Source of the DNA: RGIG5050 sp045636065
GTDB lineage: Bacteria; Verrucomicrobiota; Kiritimatiellia; RFP12; UBA1067
DNA: 10,170 nucleotides
NCBI GenBank assembly: GCA_045636065.1
Contig: JAZTWW010000001.1
Coordinates: 1 to 10,170 of the forward strand
Direction of reading: 5' to 3'
The notes beneath the pieces were generated by a model. It searched no databases. It was given only the letters and a program-made list of their open reading frames with translations, and was not told the origin of the DNA. Position numbers and translations under genes: made by a program. Positions 1-5,596 of the stretch are shown here, one piece after another (positions within the stretch are counted from its first letter, which is position 1; each line of letters begins with the position of its first letter).

Positions 1-94
1 CGATTCCGGCGCTGCCGTGGGCGTTTTTCTTTTCCGCCGCCGGCCACCCCCTAGGGGGTGTTTTGATCCCTTTGCTTTCTTCAATGGCCCCCAT
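1..94 (-). CDS. possible 5' end of a minus-strand gene running off the left edge
   Basis: An open frame on the minus strand begins with ATG at 94-92 and stays open for 31 codons to the window edge. An AGGA ribosome-binding-like motif (103-100) lies 5 nt before the ATG. A copy of the extended -10 sequence AAATGGTAAAAT reads leftward at 137-126, which would place transcription start about 25 nt upstream of the ATG. Against this, I see no good -35 for that promoter, the peptide is low-complexity and resembles no family I recognise, and a 16-bp palindrome sits inside it. It may equally be non-coding sequence. Low confidence. Confidence 0.2.
   Translation of the reverse strand, partial: MGAIEESKGIKTPPRGWPAAEKKNAHGSAGI
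45..60. repeat. perfect 16-bp palindrome, possible weak terminator
   Basis: CACCCCCTAGGGGGTG is perfectly self-complementary and is followed by GTTTTGAT. As RNA read rightward it would fold into a short GC-rich hairpin followed by a weak U run, so it could terminate a plus-strand gene lying left of the window. The short T run and tiny loop make this uncertain. Confidence 0.35.
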
Positions 95-125
95 GGCCTT
101 CCTCTCTTTTTTGCTGCCCCATTAG

Positions 126-195
126 ATTTTACCATTTCTACAATCGCCGACTTCTGCCATTTCATTTGACAAGTGGTGGGACTAAATGGTAAAAT
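126..195. repeat. 12-bp perfect inverted repeat around a promoter
   Basis: ATTTTACCATTT (126-137) and AAATGGTAAAAT (184-195) are exact reverse complements 46 bp apart. The right arm contains the -10 box of the promoter for the gene at 202. The left arm would be the same extended -10 facing left. This could be a divergent promoter pair or two binding sites of a dimeric or looping regulator. The same 12-mer occurs a third time at 3568-3579, in another promoter. Confidence 0.6.
166..195 (+). promoter_or_regulatory. promoter of the PLD-NTPase gene, leaderless architecture
   Basis: TTGACA (166-171) matches the sigma-70 -35 consensus. An 18-bp spacer leads to TAAAAT (190-195), preceded by TGG in the extended -10 position. 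The ATG follows after only 6 nt, so transcription should start at or next to the start codon. No Shine-Dalgarno sequence is present, consistent with a leaderless mRNA. The whole region is nearly duplicated before 3586. Confidence 0.65.
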
Positions 196-201
196 TTCGC
201 C

Positions 202-2211
202 ATGAAAAACAATGATTTTGGCGAAGATCTGTTTTCGGCAGCTACTGGCATGTCGAATGGTGGGCTACGCAAGCTTGACGTAGTTAAGATGGACTATGTC
301 GGTGCGGAAAGCACTACATGGGAAGATTTGTTCGCCGGTTACGATTCTCTTAAGGCGATTACTTTCTCGTCGGGAATAGGATTCGTATACCAGTTGCTTG
401 AATTGTTCAAGGACGCAGAGATAATATTTGGATGCGAAGAGGTCATGTCTTACACTCTGCAGGAGATAATGGCTTACCAGTCAAAGTTGATGGAGCGTAT
501 CCGCAATACGGACTCTGCCGTAAAGGAGAGGATGATAGCGAGAGTCGAGAATCGCGATGTGCGGCTTTACGTCGCTCGTAGAAGGCTGTCCCACGAGAAG
601 CTTTATCTTCTCAAGGCGAATGACGGACGGACTCGTGTGATTTTTGGCTCGGCAAACATGTCGTCCAATGCGTTCAGCGGCTGGCAGAGGGAGATAATCT
701 GCTATGTTGATTCCAAAGAGGCATATGAGCGGTTCGAAGAGTTGTACGAGGATCTGAAAAGCGATAGCGTTGATTCCATTACGAAAAAGGCCATTGAAAT
801 TTCCGATACGTCGGAGAATATAGATGCGCTGCCTATCGCTGAGACTGTAAAGGTCGAGAAGGCGATCTATATCGAGCCAGATAAGGAAGTTGGGCCTGAT
901 GTCAACTTCGTGCTTGATACTCGTAATCTGGCGAAGAAGATAGGGCCCTCCATCCCGGTTTCAAAGGAGGAGAGGAAGAAGGGGAAGGTTCTTGTAACTC
1001 CCGAAATCATACAAAGGGTTAGACGTCAGCTTGTCAAAGAGAACGAACATGAAAAGGAGTTGAGAAGCGAGTATCCCCAGCTCGTTGTAGACGTCGAGAG
1101 GAACGCCGTCCTGTTGAATGGCGAGGCACTGGAATTGCATCCGCAGCTGGATGAGGTTAAGCGAGACGCTGAACTTTTTGCGCGCTACATGAAAGGTTAC
1201 GAGCGTTTTCACGGTGACTGTGACGGGATGCAGCACAGGTATTATGAGTTCGCGAACTGGTTTTTCTGTTCGCCGTTCATGGCGGTTATGCGTGACACTG
1301 CGCTGCGCTACGACCAGAAGACGCTCCCGTATCCTGTATTTGGTCTCATCTACGGACAGTCGAAGGCGGGGAAGACGTCCTTTCTTGAGACTCTGCTTAA
1401 GATGATGATCGGGCAGAAGGTGAAGATAAGCGCACCCGAGTTTACTCGCACCACAATCGACGGGCTTCGTCGTACAGTCCAAGGCGCTCCGATTATCGTT
1501 GACGACCTGACCAATGCACGGTTCAATCAACATGCCATAGAGACTATCAAGAACGATGATTTTGGAGCGATAGACCATCTTGTCAACTATCCAGCTGTTG
1601 TGATAAGCGCAAACGAGGATGTCAAGGCGGTCGCGCCGGAGGTCATAAGGCGAACCGTGATCTGCCGTGTTCAAGCGGGACTGACCAATACGGAGGTGAT
1701 GAAAAGCAATGTCGTGCGTTCCGTTCAGCAGAAGATCGGGACGGCGCTATATCGCGAGTACCTTCGCAGAATGCTTGATGCTGTCCCGGACATGATGGAG
1801 ACGCTCAAGGATGACGATCCCGAATCAGAGTCCCCTGACATACTCAAAGTTTCATCTTCGAATCTTTGTTCAATCTTTCGCGAGTGTTTGCCCGATTGTC
1901 CCGCTTTCATTCGAGAGTTGTCCTTGGAGGACTATTTCAGCGAAAAGGTCACAGGTAAATATGCCATACAGACAATCAGGACGGCATGGCAGGCGAATCC
2001 AAAAGCTTTTGAAGTCGATGCTCGGCTGAATACCATTCGTTACATCGCCGGCGAAAACTGGGACGCGGATAGATTGATGAAGGAGCTGCCGGAGAACCTT
2101 TGCGCCAAGCGCTCTCGCGACAGCGTCATCATGGAGCTCGACGAAGCGAGAGAATTCTTTGGAATAGATTTCAGGCAGAAGTCGTTCCTTTCTCGCTTGT
2201 TGGGAAAATGA
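202..2211 (+). CDS. PLD-family phosphodiesterase fused to a P-loop NTPase
   Basis: The 669-residue protein has two recognisable parts. Residues about 30-190 look like a phospholipase D-type domain. A single HxK motif (H131, K133) is followed by IFGSANMS (G149, S150, N152), the usual HxK...GSxN arrangement of PLD nucleases and phosphodiesterases; the HKD aspartate is not obvious. Residues about 370-500 form an NTPase: Walker A GQSKAGKT (385-392), Walker B IIVDD (431-435), a sensor-1-like ISAN (468-471) and an arginine pair (R483, R484) placed like an arginine finger. A charged, possibly coiled linker (about 250-300) joins them. With only one HxK the enzyme probably dimerises, as NgoFVII- and BfiI-type PLD nucleases do. 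No membrane segment or signal peptide is seen, so it is likely cytoplasmic. Its promoter gives a leaderless start, and two genes follow closely. NTP-dependent nucleic-acid cleavage, perhaps in phage defence, is inference; the domains are well supported, the role is not. Confidence 0.85.
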   Translation: MKNNDFGEDLFSAATGMSNGGLRKLDVVKMDYVGAESTTWEDLFAGYDSLKAITFSSGIGFVYQLLELFKDAEIIFGCEEVMSYTLQEIMAYQSKLMERIRNTDSAVKERMIARVENRDVRLYVARRRLSHEKLYLLKANDGRTRVIFGSANMSSNAFSGWQREIICYVDSKEAYERFEELYEDLKSDSVDSITKKAIEISDTSENIDALPIAETVKVEKAIYIEPDKEVGPDVNFVLDTRNLAKKIGPSIPVSKEERKKGKVLVTPEIIQRVRRQLVKENEHEKELRSEYPQLVVDVERNAVLLNGEALELHPQLDEVKRDAELFARYMKGYERFHGDCDGMQHRYYEFANWFFCSPFMAVMRDTALRYDQKTLPYPVFGLIYGQSKAGKTSFLETLLKMMIGQKVKISAPEFTRTTIDGLRRTVQGAPIIVDDLTNARFNQHAIETIKNDDFGAIDHLVNYPAVVISANEDVKAVAPEVIRRTVICRVQAGLTNTEVMKSNVVRSVQQKIGTALYREYLRRMLDAVPDMMETLKDDDPESESPDILKVSSSNLCSIFRECLPDCPAFIRELSLEDYFSEKVTGKYAIQTIRTAWQANPKAFEVDARLNTIRYIAGENWDADRLMKELPENLCAKRSRDSVIMELDEAREFFGIDFRQKSFLSRLLGK

Positions 2212-2225
2212 GGGAGGCGCACATT

Positions 2226-2369
2226 ATGGGACTTGTGAAAACAAGAAGACTTGCCGCGATGCAGAAGCAGCAGCGCGCGAAGGCGGGGATGAAGCCGCCG
2301 CCGGGGAATATCCCGCGTGAAATATCTGGGAAGGGCACGAAGGTGTCTGCAACTTGGAAACGCGGTTGA
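2226..2369 (+). CDS. 47-residue highly basic small protein
   Basis: ATG at 2226 follows GGGAGG (2212-2217) by 8 nt, a convincing ribosome binding site that overlaps the end of the PLD-NTPase gene. The protein has 12 Lys/Arg and one acidic residue, a Gln/Lys/Arg-rich N-terminal half and a Pro-rich centre (residues 23-30, MKPPPGNI). It has no membrane segment or cysteines. It lies 14 nt after the previous stop and 18 nt before the NERD gene, so it is probably co-transcribed with both. The charge suggests nucleic-acid binding or an adaptor role, but I recognise no family and this is inference. It could be a spurious frame; the strong ribosome binding site and tight packing favour a real gene. 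Confidence 0.55.
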   Translation: MGLVKTRRLAAMQKQQRAKAGMKPPPGNIPREISGKGTKVSATWKRG

Positions 2370-2387
2370 CGAAGGGGAACTTGTCGT

Positions 2388-3176
2388 ATGGATGCTGTAG
2401 TTGAATCATTCAAGCCGGTATTCACGATGCTGGGAGGCGTGTTCGCGCTTCTGGTCGTGCTTCGGATATTTCTGCTCTGGTGGAACAGTCCGAAGCAGAA
2501 GGGCAAGCGCGGCGAGAAGCTGGTCGCAGGTCGGTTGAGGAAAGGGTTGCCCGACGAGTACCGTATTCTGAACGACATCTACCTGCCGCTGCCGGACGGG
2601 ACGACGACGCAGATTGACCACATCGTCGTTTCGCAGTACGGCGTTTTCGTCGTCGAGACGAAGACATACTCCGGCTGGATATTCGGCGACGAGAAGAGCA
2701 AGGATTGGACGCAGTCCATCTACCATAAGAAGAGCCGGTTCCAGAATCCGATGAGGCAGAACTACAAGCACATCTGCGCACTCGCGGACAACCTCGGAAT
2801 CGACAAGTCGTATTTTATCGGCGTCGTGGCTTTCACCGGAGACTGCACCTTCAAGACTGAGATGCCCGGGGGCGTGGTCTATTCTCGACGCGCAGCCGAC
2901 TACATTCGTTCGCACAACACGCCGATGATCAATCCGGGGCAGATAGACGAACTCACTTCCGCAATAGCCGAATGGCAGGGAACGCTGAGTGAGAAGCAGA
3001 TCGACACTCATGTTGCCAATCTGCAGAAACGTCATTCTTCTGTGCGAGAAGGCGACGCCCCTTTGTGTCCGTACTGCGGCGGCGAGATGGTTCTTCGCAA
3101 GCGTAAAGGCGACGGCAAATCGTTCTACGGCTGCAAGTCATATCCTAGGTGCCGCGGAATAATCAACGTGGAGTGA
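2388..3176 (+). CDS. membrane-anchored NERD-domain nuclease-like protein with zinc ribbon
   Basis: The 262-residue protein starts with a membrane segment (about 12-32), giving a short outside N-terminus and a cytoplasmic body. Residues about 38-150 match the NERD (nuclease-related) domain, a PD-(D/E)xK-like fold: RGE (41-43), QIDHIVVS (75-82, with D77) and YGVFVVETK (84-92, with E90 and K92 as the ExK pair). The C-terminus is a topoisomerase-type zinc ribbon with CPYC (C227, C230) and C249/C255 in the FYGC...PRC arrangement. NERD plus such a ribbon is a familiar combination. The start at 2388 has AAGGGGA (2372-2378) about 9-10 nt upstream. It is the third gene of the apparent cassette and would bring a candidate nuclease to the inner membrane. 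Cleavage activity is inferred from the conserved D and ExK. Confidence 0.85.
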   Translation: MDAVVESFKPVFTMLGGVFALLVVLRIFLLWWNSPKQKGKRGEKLVAGRLRKGLPDEYRILNDIYLPLPDGTTTQIDHIVVSQYGVFVVETKTYSGWIFGDEKSKDWTQSIYHKKSRFQNPMRQNYKHICALADNLGIDKSYFIGVVAFTGDCTFKTEMPGGVVYSRRAADYIRSHNTPMINPGQIDELTSAIAEWQGTLSEKQIDTHVANLQKRHSSVREGDAPLCPYCGGEMVLRKRKGDGKSFYGCKSYPRCRGIINVE

Positions 3177-3201
3177 TTGGGGATAGCCCACGATAGGCCC
3201 G

Positions 3202-3227
3202 TTTCGTGTATTTCGTGTATTTCGTGG
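3202..3227. repeat. tandem TTTCGTG-type repeat
   Basis: Two perfect TTTCGTGTA units (3202-3210, 3211-3219) are followed by TTTCGTGG (3220-3227) and TTAAACC. On the other strand this reads as repeated ACGAAATAC preceded by CCACGAAA. As I recall, similar TTCGTG-type short tandem repeats are scattered through intergenic regions of planctomycete, verrucomicrobial and related genomes, where they give rise to spurious predicted peptides rich in HEIHE or TKYTK. Their origin and function are unknown to me. Confidence 0.65.
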
Positions 3228-3280
3228 TTAAACCTTCGCGACGGATTTGCCGCGCGGAGCGGGCAGACGAGAAGCTGGGG

Positions 3281-3301
3281 ATTTGGTATAATGTCGCCAT
3301 G
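3281..3301 (+). promoter_or_regulatory. orphan extended -10 promoter and start codon without a gene
   Basis: ATTTGGTATAAT (3281-3292) is identical to the -10 regions at 5549 and 6303. An ATG (3299) follows TATAAT by 6 nt, the same spacing as in the leaderless promoters before 202 and 3586. The frame opened by this ATG is only 22 codons long (stop 3365-3367) and runs into the GGGGCCTGTCCCC repeat within a few codons. No good -35 is seen. It is probably the remnant of a gene start whose body was lost. Confidence 0.45.
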
Positions 3302-3309
3302 GAGCCCCC

Positions 3310-3322
3310 GGGGCCTGTCCCC
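3310..3322. repeat. GGGG(CC/TC)TGTCCCC inverted repeat copy
   Basis: GGGGCCTGTCCCC is a 4-bp GC stem around a 5-nt loop and belongs to the family seen at 4902, 4925, 6229 and 6251. It lies 8 nt past the orphan ATG at 3299, so an insertion or recombination event here may have removed the downstream gene. Confidence 0.6.
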
Positions 3323-3403
3323 ACTAATCCACTTGGATCCCGCCCTGGCCAATTTTCACCCAGCTGATCCCCGCCGCGCCTAACCCGCCTCATCCTCCCA
3401 CTT

Positions 3404-3466
3404 CATCAGATTTATCGCTGTTATCCCTTTCCCCCATCCAAAGTCCATATCATCGGATTTATCGCT
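3404..3466. repeat. CATC(A/G)GATTTATCGCT direct repeat
   Basis: CATCAGATTTATCGCT (3404-3419) and CATCGGATTTATCGCT (3451-3466) match at 15 of 16 positions with a 47-bp period. Each is followed by TTATCCC-type sequence (3421-3427; 3477-3483). The block looks like a degenerate simple-repeat element, with no coding signal. Confidence 0.5.
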
Positions 3467-3549
3467 TAAATCGCTTTTATCCCGTCTATCCCTTCCCCAA
3501 AAATCGGCTTGCCACTCTTAATCCAATCGTCTGTCCCCATCTATTTCAT

Positions 3550-3579
3550 TTGACAAGTTGTGCGGTTAAATGGTAAAAT
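3550..3579 (+). promoter_or_regulatory. promoter of the secreted-protein gene, near copy of the 166-195 promoter
   Basis: TTGACA (3550-3555), an 18-bp spacer and TAAAAT (3574-3579) lie exactly 6 nt before the ATG at 3586. Aligned without gaps, 3543-3594 and 159-210 agree at 44 of 52 positions, including the first nine coding bases ATGAAAAAC. There is no Shine-Dalgarno sequence. The match extends beyond consensus boxes, so the two probably share recent ancestry or a regulator. Confidence 0.65.
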
Positions 3580-3585
3580 CTTCGC

Positions 3586-4299
3586 ATGAAAAACTTGAAA
3601 TATTGTGTTATGGCATTTCTTGCCATAGTGGCAAGTGTGGCAGTGGCGTACGATCCGATGGAAACGATGTTCATGCCAATGCCAGGAATGGATTATAGCG
3701 GTTTCCTTTCCACCGATCCGGCGGTGATTTCGGCGGCTGCCGCCCATAACGCATCTCAGGTGCCCGAAATGGATTTTTCGCAACTGCCGCGAGGCATACA
3801 TGGCCTTAAGCCGGTTGGATATTCAAACGATGGAAGACCGATATTCAACGATATGCCAGTATACTCGGAGGTCAAAGGGGCTTTCATAGCGCCCGTATAC
3901 ATCCCGGGACCGGATCCCCTGCTCCCCTCGCTCCCTGTCTGGGTTGAATTCCCTGCGAAGGGCAAGAAGCGCAAGGCCGTAATTGCGCAGATTGCAAAGG
4001 AGTTCCAGGAAGCGCATGTGAGGCAGATAGCATATAGTATATCCCCTGAGGCCCAAGCGAAAAGAATCGAATCGGAAAAGGCCAGGAATGAAGCCTGGGC
4101 CAAAGAGAAGGCGATTGCCGATGCGGAACATCAGCGCCAGATGGACCTCAAGGACAGGCTCTACTACCACATGAACGACAACCAGCTGCAGCATTTTCGC
4201 GAAGGATGGAAGCCTTTGGTGCCACGAAGCAATGATCATTATGGCACGCCGGATTTGATGGTAAATCCGCGCGACGGCAATGTCTATCGCGTATATTAA
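3586..4299 (+). CDS. secreted protein of unknown function
   Basis: The 237-residue protein begins with a clear signal peptide: Lys near the start, a hydrophobic core (about 7-19) and a likely cleavage site in the VAVAYD region (about 18-23). The mature part has a Met/Pro-rich stretch (about 24-35), a Pro-rich middle (about 103-118), a charged Ala/Glu/Lys segment (about 145-185) that could form a helix or coiled coil, and a Tyr-ending tail. There is no lipobox and no second membrane segment. I recognise no family. It is expressed from the promoter at 3550-3579 as a leaderless message. The next gene follows after a degenerate repeat, so they may form a two-gene unit. Export to the periplasm is well supported; the role is unknown. 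Confidence 0.75.
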   Translation: MKNLKYCVMAFLAIVASVAVAYDPMETMFMPMPGMDYSGFLSTDPAVISAAAAHNASQVPEMDFSQLPRGIHGLKPVGYSNDGRPIFNDMPVYSEVKGAFIAPVYIPGPDPLLPSLPVWVEFPAKGKKRKAVIAQIAKEFQEAHVRQIAYSISPEAQAKRIESEKARNEAWAKEKAIADAEHQRQMDLKDRLYYHMNDNQLQHFREGWKPLVPRSNDHYGTPDLMVNPRDGNVYRVY

Positions 4300-4305
4300 A
4301 TTTTT

Positions 4306-4317
4306 GGGGATAGACCC
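4306..4317. repeat. degenerate GGGGACAGACCC-type repeat
   Basis: GGGGATAGACCC resembles the reverse complement of GGGGTCTGTCCCC with one substitution and a shortened end. It lies between the stop at 4299 and the ribosome binding site of the gene at 4335. GGGGATAGCCC at 3179-3189 is a similar degenerate copy. Confidence 0.4.
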
Positions 4318-4334
4318 AAGAAAAAGGAAATGCC

Positions 4335-4886
4335 ATGAATGAGTATATCTTCTATTGCCCCAATTGTGGGCAGAAGTTTGACGTGGATGATGGGATGGTG
4401 GGTACGCCCATCGCCTGTCCAGCCTGCGGCAAGCCTATTATTGTGCCAGCAAACAATTCTTTGCGCACCAAAGAAAAGCGAGAAGGGGATGATGGTGGCG
4501 TGTCCCGGAAAAACGATTCCAGTGGAAATAAGCGAATAAAAATCAAAAGGATCAATTCACCGTCTGCAAGCAATGTCTCTGCTTATTTATCGGTTGATGA
4601 TTCAAATGATGTGCATTTTATCGGGGGGATTATCGCTAAAATCGTATATTGGATATTTTCGATTTTTGCCGTTGTAGGCTTTGGCTATGCAATTGCAGTT
4701 GGAATGATGATAAAGTTTGTTCCTTGGTCGGATAAAATTGTCAGCTGCGGTATGTTGTTGCTGCAGATGATCGGCTCGCTTTTTGGTCTGCGTCTTATGT
4801 ATGAGGGTTTTGTTGCGCTTTTCGAGGTGGTTCGGCATTTGCGGCAGATCCGTGACACACTTGTGACAATTGCAGATAAAAAATAG
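4335..4886 (+). CDS. zinc-ribbon membrane protein, DUF4282-like
   Basis: The 183-residue protein opens with a zinc ribbon: CPNCG (C8, C11) and CPACG (C28, C31) flanking a short acidic loop, the arrangement common in MJ0042-type or zinc-ribbon N-termini. A charged, probably disordered linker (about 40-85) follows. Two membrane segments come next (about 97-122 and 131-153), and then RLMYEGFVALFEVVRHLRQI (about 154-173), which resembles the end of the DUF4282 family of two-helix membrane proteins. The start has AAGGA (4324-4328) 6 nt upstream. It lies 35 nt after the secreted-protein gene. The ribbon should be cytoplasmic. The biochemical role is unknown; the DUF4282 assignment rests on pattern memory. 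Confidence 0.75.
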   Translation: MNEYIFYCPNCGQKFDVDDGMVGTPIACPACGKPIIVPANNSLRTKEKREGDDGGVSRKNDSSGNKRIKIKRINSPSASNVSAYLSVDDSNDVHFIGGIIAKIVYWIFSIFAVVGFGYAIAVGMMIKFVPWSDKIVSCGMLLLQMIGSLFGLRLMYEGFVALFEVVRHLRQIRDTLVTIADKK

Positions 4887-4900
4887 TTTTCTGATTTTTC

Positions 4901-4937
4901 CGGGGTCTGTCCCCCGATTTTGCTGGGGTCAGTCCCC
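4901..4937. repeat. two GGGGTC(T/A)GTCCCC inverted repeats, possible terminator
   Basis: GGGGTCTGTCCCC (4902-4914) and GGGGTCAGTCCCC (4925-4937) are spaced 10 bp apart. The first can pair as CGGGG/CCCCG and is followed by ATTTT, so it might terminate the transcript of the gene ending at 4886. No promoter is evident between these repeats and vsr. Confidence 0.6.
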
Positions 4938-4992
4938 ATGGAGGCGAGATAGCAGGCTGGGATCTGTCTTGTGAAGCGGAGGCGGTTGAGAG

Positions 4993-5466
4993 GTGGATAA
5001 AGTATCAAAAGAGGTGCGAAGCCGCATAATGAGTCGCATTCGCGGCCGCGATACCAAGCCCGAGATGCTTGTCAGGAAGCGGATCTTTTCCGCTGGCTGG
5101 CGCTATAGGGTGTGCGACAGACGCTTCGCCGGGCGTCCGGATGTCGTTGTCGCGCGGGCGCACACCATTATCGATATAAGGGGATGTTTCTGGCACAGGC
5201 ATGGTTGCGCCGACTCCACTATGCCAAAAAGCAATATCGCGTTCTGGATGGAGAAGTGGTCAAAGAATGTCAAACGCGATATACACAACGAGACGGAGTG
5301 GCGTAGGGACGGCTGGAACGTCATCATAGTGTGGGGCTGTGCACTTGAAGGGTTTAAGAGGGAGCGCACCTTGAGCCGCATAATAGAGTGCCTTGACTCA
5401 TGGGCGCTGGAGGCCTCTTCCGGCAGAAAGCGCCGATCTCCGCACCGTCTTGAGCTGCCCAGATAG
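4993..5466 (+). CDS. vsr: Vsr-family very short patch repair endonuclease
   Basis: Vsr nicks beside T:G mismatches that arise by deamination of 5-methylcytosine, starting short-patch repair. The 157 residues follow the family throughout: MSRIRGRDTKPE (13-24), FAGRPD (45-50), GCFWHRHGC (64-72), KNVKRD (91-96) and GWNVIIVW (107-114). By alignment in my head to E. coli Vsr, E24, D50, H68 and D96 match the catalytic residues E25, D51, H69 and D97. The position equivalent to H64 is Arg (R63, in DIRGCFWH), and the usual VWEC is VWGC. The GTG at 4993 is the only start that keeps the family N-terminus, since an in-frame stop lies at 4987-4989; GGAGG (4978-4982) is the probable ribosome binding site. 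Vsr genes normally sit beside a C5-cytosine methyltransferase, but none is present within this window. Confidence 0.9.
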   Translation: MDKVSKEVRSRIMSRIRGRDTKPEMLVRKRIFSAGWRYRVCDRRFAGRPDVVVARAHTIIDIRGCFWHRHGCADSTMPKSNIAFWMEKWSKNVKRDIHNETEWRRDGWNVIIVWGCALEGFKRERTLSRIIECLDSWALEASSGRKRRSPHRLELPR

Positions 5467-5531
5467 TGCGCAGTATGAAACGGAAGTGAACGGAGTTTTA
5501 TGCGTTGTACGTGAAAGCTGGCCTTGCATGA

Positions 5532-5560
5532 TTGAGCTTTGAAGAAAGATTTGGTATAAT
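5532..5560 (+). promoter_or_regulatory. promoter of the nitroreductase gene
   Basis: TTGAGC (5532-5537), a 17-bp spacer and TATAAT (5555-5560) with an upstream TGG form a strong sigma-70-like promoter. The 12-mer ATTTGGTATAAT (5549-5560) is shared with 3281 and 6303. Transcription should start near 5567, leaving a leader of about 30 nt that includes GGAGG (5585-5589). Confidence 0.7.
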
Positions 5561-5596
5561 ATCTGCAAATTTCTGTAAGAAAGTGGAGGTAACAGA

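Larger units (their letters stand above)
3177..3585. other. 409-bp gene-free stretch dense in short repeats
   Basis: No supportable gene lies here. From left to right it holds GGGGATAGCCC (3179-3189, a degenerate relative of the GGGG...CCCC family), tandem TTTCGTGTA units (3202-3227), an orphan promoter and start codon (3281-3301), GGGGCCTGTCCCC (3310-3322), two copies of a TTTATCGCT repeat (3404-3466), a half copy GTCTGTCCCC (3528-3537), and the promoter of the next gene (3550-3579). Such repeat stacking suggests a site of repeated insertion or gene loss. Confidence 0.6.

Noticed and set aside
961..1674. A 237-codon minus-strand frame opposite the PLD-NTPase gene
   Set aside because: The sense strand encodes clear Walker motifs over the same bases, and the antisense product has no domain I recognise.
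3125..3393. Minus-strand frames with HEIHE and TKYTK peptides
   Set aside because: These peptides are translations of the tandem TTTCGTG repeat, a familiar source of spurious proteins.
3202..3466. Possible CRISPR array in the repeat-rich gap
   Set aside because: The repeats are short, of different types, and not regularly spaced; no cas gene is present.
202..5466. A complete restriction-modification system built from the PLD protein and Vsr
   Set aside because: No DNA methyltransferase motifs are found in any reading frame of this stretch, so only nuclease-type parts are supported.
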